This document shows, piece after piece, positions 57,547 through 64,000 of a stretch of 64,000 bases of DNA. Position numbers and translations under genes: made by a program. How positions within the stretch are numbered: position 1 is the stretch's first letter; every line of letters begins with the position of its first letter. The notes beneath the pieces are model-generated. The model saw nothing but the letters and a program-made list of their open reading frames with translations, was not told where the DNA came from and did not search any database. Origin of the DNA: CALROG01 sp943369755 (lineage in GTDB: Bacteria; Pseudomonadota; Gammaproteobacteria; Burkholderiales; Burkholderiaceae_C); assembly GCA_943369755.1 (NCBI GenBank), contig CALROG020000013.1, forward strand, positions 34,285 to 98,284, given 5' to 3'.

Positions 57547-60421
57547 ACATCAGAACGTCAGCGACTTTGGTACACCGCGCCGTGAATCGGCCGAGAGTGT
57601 GACGCTGGAGATCGACGGCCAGCAGGTCACCGTGCCCAAGGGCACATCCATCATGCGCGCCGCCATGGACTGCGGCACCAAAATCCCCAAGCTCTGCGCC
57701 ACAGACAGCCTGGAGCCCTTCGGCTCTTGCCGTCTGTGCCTGGTGGAGATTGAAGGCCGCAAGGGCTACCCTGCGTCCTGCACCACGCCGGCCGAGCCCG
57801 GCATGAAGGTTCACACCCAAAGCCCGAAGCTTCAGCAACTGCGCAAGGGCGTGATGGAGCTGTACATCAGCGACCACCCGCTGGACTGCCTGACCTGCAG
57901 CGCCAATGGCGACTGCGAGCTGCAGGACATGGCCGGTGTGACCGGCCTTCGCAATGTGCGCTACGGCTTTGACGGTGCCAATCACCTGAAGGACGCCAAG
58001 GATGAGTCCAACCCCTACTTCAGCTACGACCCGTCCAAGTGCATTGTGTGCAACCGCTGCGTGCGCGCCTGCGAGGAAACCCAGGGCACGTTTGCGCTGA
58101 CTATTCAAGGAAGGGGTTTTGAGTCGCGCGTGTCGGCGGGGCAAGACCAGCCCTTCATGGACAGCGAGTGCGTGAGTTGCGGTGCCTGTGTGCAGGCCTG
58201 CCCCACCGCCACGCTGCAAGAAAAAAGCGTGATCTGGCTGGGCCAGCCCGAGCACAGCACCATCACCACTTGCGCCTATTGCGGTGTCGGTTGTGGTTTC
58301 AAGGCCGAGATGAAGGGCAACGAGGTGGTGCGCATGGTGCCGTGGAAAGACGGCAAGGCCAACGAAGGGCATTCCTGCGTGAAGGGGCGCTTTGCCTGGG
58401 GCTACGCCACCCACAAAGACCGCATCACCACGCCCATGATTCGCGCCAAGATCACCGACCCCTGGCGTGAAGTGAGCTGGGAGCAAGCCATCTCTCACGC
58501 CGCCAGTGAGTTCCGCCGGATTCAGGCCACGCACGGCAAGGACTCGATTGGCGGCATTACCTCCAGCCGCTGCACCAACGAAGAAACCTACCTGGTGCAA
58601 AAGCTGGTGCGCGCGGCTTTTGGCAACAACAACGTGGACACCTGTGCCCGCGTCTGTCATTCGCCCACAGGCTATGGCCTGGGCCAGACTTTTGGCACAT
58701 CGGCCGGCACCCAGACCTTCAAAAGTGTGGAGCAGGCCGACGTGATCATGGTGATCGGTGCCAACCCCACCGAGGCCCACCCGGTTTTTGCCTCGCGCAT
58801 GAAGCGCCGCTTGCGCCAGGGTGCAAAGCTGATCGTGGTCGACCCGCGCCAGATTGACCTGGTGAACGGCCCGCATGTGAAGGCCGACTATCACTTGCAG
58901 CTCAAACCCGGCACCAATGTGGCGGTGATCACAGCGCTGGCGCATGTGGTGGTGACCGAGGGCTTGCTGGCGCACGACTACATTGCCCAGCGTTGTGACG
59001 ACAAGTCGTTTCAGCAATGGCAAAGTTTTGTGTCGCTGCCAGAGAACTCGCCCGAGGCTGTGGCCGCGGTCTGCGGTGTGCCCGCAGCGCTTTTGCGCGG
59101 TGCCGCGCGGCTGTATGCACAGCCCGGCAACTCGGCCATTTATTACGGCCTGGGCGTGACCGAACACGCCCAGGGCTCGACCATGGTGATGGGCATTGCC
59201 AACCTGGCGATGGCCACCGGCAACGTGGGGCGCGAAGGCGTGGGCGTGAACCCGCTGCGCGGCCAGAACAATGTGCAGGGCAGCTGCGACATGGGTTCGT
59301 TCCCGCACGAGCTGCCGGGCTACCGGCATATTTCAGACACCACCGTGCGCACGCAGTTTGAGCAGGCCTGGGGCATCGAGCTCAATCCCGAGCCGGGTCT
59401 GCGCATTCCCAACATGTTTGACGCGGCGCTGTCGGGCGAATTCAAGGGCCTGTACTGCGAGGGCGAGGACATCGTACAGTCCGACCCCAACACCCAGCAT
59501 GTGGCGGCGGCCATGATGGCGATGGAATGCGTGGTGGTGCAGGACATCTTCCTCAATGAAACCGCCAAGTACGCCCATGTGTTCCTGCCGGGCTCGTCGT
59601 TCCTGGAAAAAGACGGCACCTTCACCAATGCCGAACGACGCATCTCACGGGTGCGCAAGGTGATGCCGCCGATGGCCGGGTATGCAGATTGGGAAGTGAC
59701 CCAGCTGCTGGCCAACGCCCTGGGCTACCCCATGCACTACAGCCACCCGCGCGAGATCATGGCCGAGGTTGCGGCGCTGACGCCGAGCTTTGCCGGCGTA
59801 ACCTATGAAAAGCTCGACAAGCTGGGCAGCGTGCAATGGCCTTGCAATGATGCGACGCAAGAGGCTGGCACACCGATCATGCATATCGGCAAGTTTGTTC
59901 GCGGCAAGGGTCGCTTCATCATCACGAAATACGTGGCCAGTGATGAAAAGGTTACCCGCAAGTTCCCGCTGCTGTTGACCACCGGGCGCATCTTGAGCCA
60001 GTACAACGTGGGGGCGCAGACCCGCCGCACGCCCAACAACCTGTGGCACAGCGAAGACCTGCTTGAACTGCACCCCCAGGACGCGCAAGACCGCGGCATC
60101 CGCCATGGCGACTGGGTCGGCATTCAAAGCCGGGCGGGTGAAACCGTGCTGCGCGCCGACGTGACCGAGCGCATCCAGCCCGGCGTGGTTTACACCACGT
60201 TCCACTTTCCGGAGTCGGGGGCCAACGTCATCACCACCGACAGTTCAGACTGGGCGACCAACTGCCCCGAGTACAAGGTCACGGCGGTGCAGGTGAGCAA
60301 GGTGGCCCAGCCCTCGGACTGGCAAAAGGCCTATTCACGCTTCAACGCGCAGCAGCTTGGCTTGCTTGAAGCGGGCCACCACGCCGGGCCGCGCGTTGCG
60401 GGCACGGTGCCGGCCAAATGA
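57539..60421 (+). CDS. fdsA: NAD-dependent formate dehydrogenase alpha subunit FdsA (Mo-bis-MGD)
   Basis: Catalytic subunit oxidising formate to CO2. 960 residues, the expected length. Domain order: N-terminal [2Fe-2S] (CGTKIPKLCATDSLEPFGSC), NuoG-like His/Cys cluster (DHPLDCLTCSANGDCELQD), two [4Fe-4S] motifs (CIVCNRCVRACEE ~168; CVSCGACVQACPT ~211), and a formate dehydrogenase catalytic domain with [4Fe-4S] CAYCGVGCGF (~245) and molybdenum-ligand Cys373-His374 in CARVCHSPTGYG. Cysteine rather than selenocysteine occupies the Mo position. It overlaps fdhD by 4 bp (ATGA). Confidence 0.97.
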   Translation: MLEHQNVSDFGTPRRESAESVTLEIDGQQVTVPKGTSIMRAAMDCGTKIPKLCATDSLEPFGSCRLCLVEIEGRKGYPASCTTPAEPGMKVHTQSPKLQQLRKGVMELYISDHPLDCLTCSANGDCELQDMAGVTGLRNVRYGFDGANHLKDAKDESNPYFSYDPSKCIVCNRCVRACEETQGTFALTIQGRGFESRVSAGQDQPFMDSECVSCGACVQACPTATLQEKSVIWLGQPEHSTITTCAYCGVGCGFKAEMKGNEVVRMVPWKDGKANEGHSCVKGRFAWGYATHKDRITTPMIRAKITDPWREVSWEQAISHAASEFRRIQATHGKDSIGGITSSRCTNEETYLVQKLVRAAFGNNNVDTCARVCHSPTGYGLGQTFGTSAGTQTFKSVEQADVIMVIGANPTEAHPVFASRMKRRLRQGAKLIVVDPRQIDLVNGPHVKADYHLQLKPGTNVAVITALAHVVVTEGLLAHDYIAQRCDDKSFQQWQSFVSLPENSPEAVAAVCGVPAALLRGAARLYAQPGNSAIYYGLGVTEHAQGSTMVMGIANLAMATGNVGREGVGVNPLRGQNNVQGSCDMGSFPHELPGYRHISDTTVRTQFEQAWGIELNPEPGLRIPNMFDAALSGEFKGLYCEGEDIVQSDPNTQHVAAAMMAMECVVVQDIFLNETAKYAHVFLPGSSFLEKDGTFTNAERRISRVRKVMPPMAGYADWEVTQLLANALGYPMHYSHPREIMAEVAALTPSFAGVTYEKLDKLGSVQWPCNDATQEAGTPIMHIGKFVRGKGRFIITKYVASDEKVTRKFPLLLTTGRILSQYNVGAQTRRTPNNLWHSEDLLELHPQDAQDRGIRHGDWVGIQSRAGETVLRADVTERIQPGVVYTTFHFPESGANVITTDSSDWATNCPEYKVTAVQVSKVAQPSDWQKAYSRFNAQQLGLLEAGHHAGPRVAGTVPAK

Positions 60422-61269
60422 CTGCCATGCAGCCAACCCCCGCCCAACTGACTGCGCCCGCTGGCACCCGCAGCGTGGCGGCCACCGGTTTGCGGGCAGG
60501 CCAGCGCTTCTCTGCCACCGACTGCGTGGCCGAAGAGGTGCCGGTGGCGCTTGAATACAACGGGGTTTCGCATGCGGTGATGCTGGTTTCACCGGTTGAT
60601 CTGGAAGACTTTGCGCTGGGGTTTTCGTTGACTGAAGGGGTTGTTCAGTCCATTGCTGAAGTGCGCGACATCGAGATTGTCGAGTCGGCCCAGGGCCTGA
60701 CGCTGCGGCTGGTGATTGCCGCGCAGCGCTTTGCTGCCCTCAAGGAGCGTCGGCGAAACCTTGCCGGGCGCACGGGCTGCGGCCTGTGCGGTGCCGAAAA
60801 CCTGGCCCAGGCGGTACGGTTGCCGGTGCCGCTGGTGAGTGCGGCGCGCTTCGAGGCGCGCGCCGTGGTTCAGGCGCTTGAGTCCTTGCGCAGCCGCCAG
60901 GCCTTGCACCAGGCCACCGGCGCAACCCACGCGGCGGGCTTTGGCCGAGCCGACGGCACACTGGTGCTGGTGCGTGAAGATGTGGGCCGACACAACGCGC
61001 TGGACAAGCTGGTGGGCGCCTTGTGCAAAGGGGGCGAAGCAGTTGAAACCGGCTTTGTGGTGATCACCAGTCGCGCAAGCTATGAAATGGTGGGCAAGAC
61101 GGCCTGCGCCGGTGTTGCGCTGCTGGCCGCGGTATCGGGCGTGACCGGCTTGGCAATTGATGCGGCGAAGGGTGCCGGCGTTGCGCTGGCGGGTTTTGCG
61201 CGGGGCGCAGACCTTACCCTGTACGCGCACCCGGAACGCCTGATATGGAGCCAAGCCGATGGACGCTGA
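60418..61269 (+). CDS. fdhD: Formate dehydrogenase accessory sulfurtransferase FdhD (FdsC)
   Basis: Sulfurtransferase that sulfurates the Mo-bis-MGD cofactor before its insertion into FdsA. 283 residues. FdhD features: DFALGFSLTEGVVQSI, the redox CxxC in GRTGCGLCGAENLAQ (~118-125), LVLVREDVGRHNALDKLVGA (~185) and ITSRASYEMVGKTACAG (~215). Known as FdsC in the fds operon. It overlaps fdsA and fdsD at both ends. Confidence 0.96.
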   Translation: MTAMQPTPAQLTAPAGTRSVAATGLRAGQRFSATDCVAEEVPVALEYNGVSHAVMLVSPVDLEDFALGFSLTEGVVQSIAEVRDIEIVESAQGLTLRLVIAAQRFAALKERRRNLAGRTGCGLCGAENLAQAVRLPVPLVSAARFEARAVVQALESLRSRQALHQATGATHAAGFGRADGTLVLVREDVGRHNALDKLVGALCKGGEAVETGFVVITSRASYEMVGKTACAGVALLAAVSGVTGLAIDAAKGAGVALAGFARGADLTLYAHPERLIWSQADGR

Positions 61270-61492
61270 CAACCTGATTCGCATGGCGAACCGCATCGGC
61301 GATTTTTTTGAAGCCATGCCAGACCGCACCGAGGCGGTTGAAGGCATTGCCACGCACCTCAAGAAATTCTGGGACCCGCGCATGCGCCGTGAATTTGTGG
61401 TGCTGGTTGACGCGCAAGCGCCGGGCGTGAACGAGATCGTGCGCCTTGCAGTGCGCGATCATCGCCAGTTGCTGCTGCCGGCGCAAACCTGA
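61259..61492 (+). CDS. fdsD: Formate dehydrogenase delta subunit FdsD
   Basis: 77-residue small subunit completing fdsGBACD: MDADNLIRMANRIGDFFEAM, and HLKKFWDPRMRREFVVLVD toward the C-terminus, typical of FdsD. It is required for assembly of active enzyme in related systems. Overlaps fdhD by 11 bp and ends 4 bp before a repeat. Confidence 0.93.
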   Translation: MDADNLIRMANRIGDFFEAMPDRTEAVEGIATHLKKFWDPRMRREFVVLVDAQAPGVNEIVRLAVRDHRQLLLPAQT

Positions 61493-61495
61493 TGT

Positions 61496-61557
61496 GCTAT
61501 CAAATTTATAGTGGCTCACGCATATTGCATGCGGGCTGGCGGAACATTTTATGTTCC
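61496..61557 (+). repeat. ~55-bp interspersed palindromic repeat with terminal hairpin
   Basis: GCTAT-N6-ATAGTGGCTCACGCA, a 7-nt spacer, TGCGGGCTGGC, followed by a perfect hairpin GGAACAT-ttt-ATGTTCC (61541-61557). It is nearly identical in its first half to the copy at 29183-29236. It lies between convergent fdsD and the adhesin gene and could serve as a bidirectional 3'-end structure. Confidence 0.85.
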
Positions 61558-61573
61558 GATGCCATGAAGTTGG

Positions 61574-64000
61574 TTAGCTCGGCCCGCACTTGGTGTCGGT
61601 CGTGACCACTTCTTTCTTCTTGTCGTCTTCCTTCTTCTTTTCTTTGTCTTCTGCTTGCTTGGATTCTTCCTTCACAAGCAATGCTACGAATCGGGTCACG
61701 GTATTGTCCACCTGTTGAATGATCTCGGCGATTTCTGCGCGCGACACATCGTTACGCAGAATCTCTACGATGCGGTCAGCCGCTGGTGCCGAGGCGGGTG
61801 CTGAGGTTGGAGCCGGGGTCGGGCTGGGCGCTGGCACTGGCGCGGCGGTTGGGGCTGGCGTCGGCGCAGCAGTGGGTGCTGGGGTCGGTGCCGGTGTGGG
61901 GGCGGGTGTTGGGCTGGGTGATGGTGACGGCGCTGGCGTCGGGCTGGGCGAGGGCGTGGGCGCTGGGCCCGCAGTCGGTGCAGGTGTGGCTGTTGGCGCT
62001 GCCACCGGGACACCACCTGCCGTGTAGTTCACTGGGGTGCCACTGGCGGAACCGCCCGCACCAAAACTTGCTGTGACGCCGACGGTAGCCGAGACCCCGG
62101 TCGCGCCTGCAACCGCGCTGTTCTGCGTCAGGTTGTTTGCAGCGTTGAGTGTCACGCTGCCAGCGCTGGAAGTCACGTTGCCATTCAGCGTCATGTTCCC
62201 TGCGCTGGTGAGGTTGGATGCCGTCAGCACGATGTTGCCTGTGGCGGTAATCCCGCCCGAGCCGACGGTGAGCGGGCTGTTGGCGGTGAAGTTCACGCCG
62301 CCCCCGCTGGCTGTGATCGGCCCTGACGTGGTGATGGCACCTGTGTTCAACAAAGTCATGTTGCCACTGGCGCTGGACATGGAAACCACGCCAAGCGCGC
62401 CAACGTTTGTCAATTCAATCGGCCCGCTGCCGGTAAGGATGGCGCGGAAACTGTTGACTTGGTTGCCTGGGTTGTTCAAAACGGTGCCGGACTGTGACAA
62501 CGCTGATAGCAGGCCGCTGGTGACCAGTGCGCCGCTTTGACCAATGCTGCCCGCAGGTGTGGAAAGGGCGATTGATGACGCCGTGATCTGGCCGACGCTG
62601 AGGTTGCCTGCGGCCTGGGTAATGGCCGCTGACCCACCAAGGTTGATGGCACCACCAGTTTGAGTGAAGCTGTTGCTCACGCTCAACGCGCCAGCGCCCG
62701 ACAAGGTACCTCCGCTCTGGCTGTAATTCGCGCTTGACAGCAGGTTATTCATCGACAGCGTACCGGCCGACACGGAAAGGCTGCCCGCGCTCGTCAGATT
62801 TTCCAGGTTGGTGGTGGAGCCAAGGTTGTAGTTGACCGATGCCGCTGCAGGAATCGTCACCGCCTGCACGTTCGATCCGTCGGGCAGCGCATCCCAGTTT
62901 CCAGCCGAACCCCAAAGGCCGTCGCCCGCCAAGCCGGTCCAGACGGAATTTGTGCGCACGATGATATTGCTGGTGTTGTTTGCCGCTTGTGTGACAGCGT
63001 AGTTGGCGCCGGCATTGCCGTCGTTGACCGAAATGCCGCTAACGTTAACCGTGACGTTGCTGCCCACGTTCTTGCTTACAAAGGCGTAGGTACCGCCGGT
63101 GAGCGTGTCGCCGCCGAACAGCGAACCCGAGGTGATCGTTGCAGTGCCCGCCGCGTTGGTGGTGCCGTCATAGACCCGGTTCACACTGGTCGTGCTAACG
63201 GTCAGCGGTGCCTGCATGATGTTGGCAGTTACACCCACGGGCTGCACCACAACGTAGTTGCCCGCGTCGGCACCGGTCAAGCCAAAGCCAGTGACGGTGA
63301 CCGCTTTGCCTGTTCCCGCATGCTTGTCGGCAAATGTGCCGACACCGGTGCCGGTCACGCTGACCACATCACCACCAAACCCGGCCACGGCAGCAGTGCC
63401 GCCCAGTGTGGCGCCCGTGGTGGCGTCGTAGGTGCGGTTGTTGGCGGTCACACCGGTGACCGCCAGGTTGGCGGCGGTAATGTTGGCCGTCAACCCCGTA
63501 GGTTGCACCACGACATAGTTGCCCGCATCTCCGCCGGTCAGGCCAAAGCCGGTGACGGTGACGGCCTTGCCTGTTCCCACATTCTTGTCGGCAAACGCGC
63601 CGACACCGGTGCCTGTGACACTGACCACATCACCACCAAACCCGGTCACGGTGGCAGTGCCGCCCAGCGTGGCACCGGTGGTGGCGTTGTAGGTACGGCT
63701 GTTGGCGGTCACGCCGGTGACCGCCAGGTTGGCTGCGGTAATGTTGCTGGTGTTGTTGGCCGCGTTGGTGACAGCGTAGTTGGCACCGGCATTGCCGTCG
63801 TTGACCGAAATGCCACTGACGTTGACCGTGACGTTGCTGCCCACGTTCTTGCTCACAAAAGCGTAGGTGCCACCGGTGAGTGTGTCGCCGCCGAACAGCG
63901 AACCCGAGGTAACGGTCGCAGTGCCCGCCGCGTTGGTGGTGCCGTCATAGACCCGGTTCACGCTGGTCGTGCTAACGGTCAGCGGTGCCTGCATGATGTT
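61574..64000 (-). CDS. YDG-repeat filamentous-haemagglutinin-like adhesin (5' end beyond window)
   Basis: At least 808 residues of a large secreted protein; the frame is still open at 64000, so the N-terminus (signal and any TPS domain) is missing. Four ~86-residue YDG-type repeats (RVYDGTTNAAGTAT, RTYDATTGATLGGTA) run from the window edge to ~62960, then a stretch of filamentous-haemagglutinin β-helix-like short repeats (SAGSLSVSAGTLSMNNLLSS), a Pro/Thr/Ser/Ala-rich region (~61780-62030), and a Lys/Glu-rich C-terminal tail ending in TKCGPS. It fits the TpsA cargo class, with the TpsB-type transporter at 8250 as a candidate exporter. Confidence 0.82.
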   Translation of the reverse strand, partial: NIMQAPLTVSTTSVNRVYDGTTNAAGTATVTSGSLFGGDTLTGGTYAFVSKNVGSNVTVNVSGISVNDGNAGANYAVTNAANNTSNITAANLAVTGVTANSRTYNATTGATLGGTATVTGFGGDVVSVTGTGVGAFADKNVGTGKAVTVTGFGLTGGDAGNYVVVQPTGLTANITAANLAVTGVTANNRTYDATTGATLGGTAAVAGFGGDVVSVTGTGVGTFADKHAGTGKAVTVTGFGLTGADAGNYVVVQPVGVTANIMQAPLTVSTTSVNRVYDGTTNAAGTATITSGSLFGGDTLTGGTYAFVSKNVGSNVTVNVSGISVNDGNAGANYAVTQAANNTSNIIVRTNSVWTGLAGDGLWGSAGNWDALPDGSNVQAVTIPAAASVNYNLGSTTNLENLTSAGSLSVSAGTLSMNNLLSSANYSQSGGTLSGAGALSVSNSFTQTGGAINLGGSAAITQAAGNLSVGQITASSIALSTPAGSIGQSGALVTSGLLSALSQSGTVLNNPGNQVNSFRAILTGSGPIELTNVGALGVVSMSSASGNMTLLNTGAITTSGPITASGGGVNFTANSPLTVGSGGITATGNIVLTASNLTSAGNMTLNGNVTSSAGSVTLNAANNLTQNSAVAGATGVSATVGVTASFGAGGSASGTPVNYTAGGVPVAAPTATPAPTAGPAPTPSPSPTPAPSPSPSPTPAPTPAPTPAPTAAPTPAPTAAPVPAPSPTPAPTSAPASAPAADRIVEILRNDVSRAEIAEIIQQVDNTVTRFVALLVKEESKQAEDKEKKKEDDKKKEVVTTDTKCGPS
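62960..63994 (-). repeat. Tandem YDG-domain repeats, near-identical DNA
   Basis: Four units: 63737-63994 (type A), 63476-63736 (type B), 63215-63475 (type B), 62960-63214 (type A). Both A units carry RVYDGTTNAAGTAT and FGGDTLTGGTYAFVSKN; both B units carry TGFGLTG and AGNYVVVQP. Copies of the same type are almost identical at DNA level, implying recent duplication or gene conversion. The last 14 bases of the window repeat the sequence that joins the 62960 unit to the next one. Confidence 0.9.

Noticed and set aside
62960..63994. Repeats near the right edge considered as a CRISPR array
   Set aside because: Units are ~260 bp, in frame, and encode YDG domains; no short direct repeats with unique spacers exist.
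1..64000. tRNA, rRNA, riboswitch, prophage or replication-origin signals
   Set aside because: Intergenic regions were read for such patterns and none was convincing; most gaps are under 200 bp.

Overview
The window looks like a chromosome segment of a Comamonadaceae-type betaproteobacterium (Burkholderiales; Rhodoferax/Polaromonas-like). The evidence is high GC, dense short-spaced operons, and betaproteobacterial gene blocks: fmdB-DUF502-aspS-nudB-EEP-clsB, rhodanese-grxC-secB-gpsA, ubiE-(Tim44-like)-ubiJ-ubiB, scpA-DUF3460, fdsGBA-fdhD-fdsD, and Bug-type solute-binding proteins. A short palindromic repeat family with seven copies here is also of a kind I associate with this family. The genus is inferred from content, not proven. 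I saw no rRNA, tRNA, CRISPR array, prophage or integrase gene.

Layout. 1-2.1 kb: ugpB and the start of ugpA (glycerol-3-phosphate import), leftward. 2.3-6.6 kb: a 1300-aa FAD/Fe-S oxidoreductase and a HIT protein. 6.8-10.3 kb: a FecR-domain protein, a two-partner-secretion outer-membrane transporter and a DUF971 protein. 10.4-15.7 kb: ubiquinone genes (ubiE, ubiJ, ubiB), a Tim44-like protein and a sodium:solute symporter. 15.8-21 kb: FmdB, DUF502, AspRS, NudB, an EEP-family phosphatase and a cardiolipin synthase. 21.2-25.2 kb: aldehyde dehydrogenase, folE, a BLUF photoreceptor, DUF429 and GNAT. 25.2-30.8 kb: a leftward Bug-Bug-sulfatase-SulP unit facing a divergent MarR regulator across a palindromic operator. 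30.8-38.3 kb: MoeB-like, CtpA-like, gpmA, rhodanese, grxC, secB, gpsA, nadC and nadA. 38.2-48.6 kb, leftward: hydrolase, MAPEG, a hybrid kinase/response regulator pair, nadB, scpA, DUF3460, a second SulP and metG. 48.7-50.7 kb: an Mrp/ApbC carrier and a LysR regulator.

The most unusual part is 50.74-55.40 kb. Two inverted, nearly identical ~240-bp palindromic elements enclose about 4.2 kb of lower-GC DNA. This DNA carries four same-direction genes: a TIR-domain protein, a DUF4062-type protein, a secreted coiled-coil protein and one of unknown function. They are separated by sites that look like integron attC recombination sites. No integrase is present, so this resembles a cluster of attC sites lacking an integrase, bounded by MITE-like elements. 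It sits between a LysR gene (a likely fdsR) and the fds formate dehydrogenase operon (55.4-61.5 kb), and appears to have cut into the fdsG 5' region. The window ends in a large YDG-repeat adhesin, truncated at the right edge, which could be cargo for the transporter at 8.2 kb.

A second theme is the ~55-bp palindromic repeat. Besides intergenic copies, two copies lie in frame inside genes (metG and the 1300-aa oxidoreductase) and encode inter-domain linkers, and one copy supplies the start codon and first codons of gpsA. This is reminiscent of Rickettsia palindromic elements.
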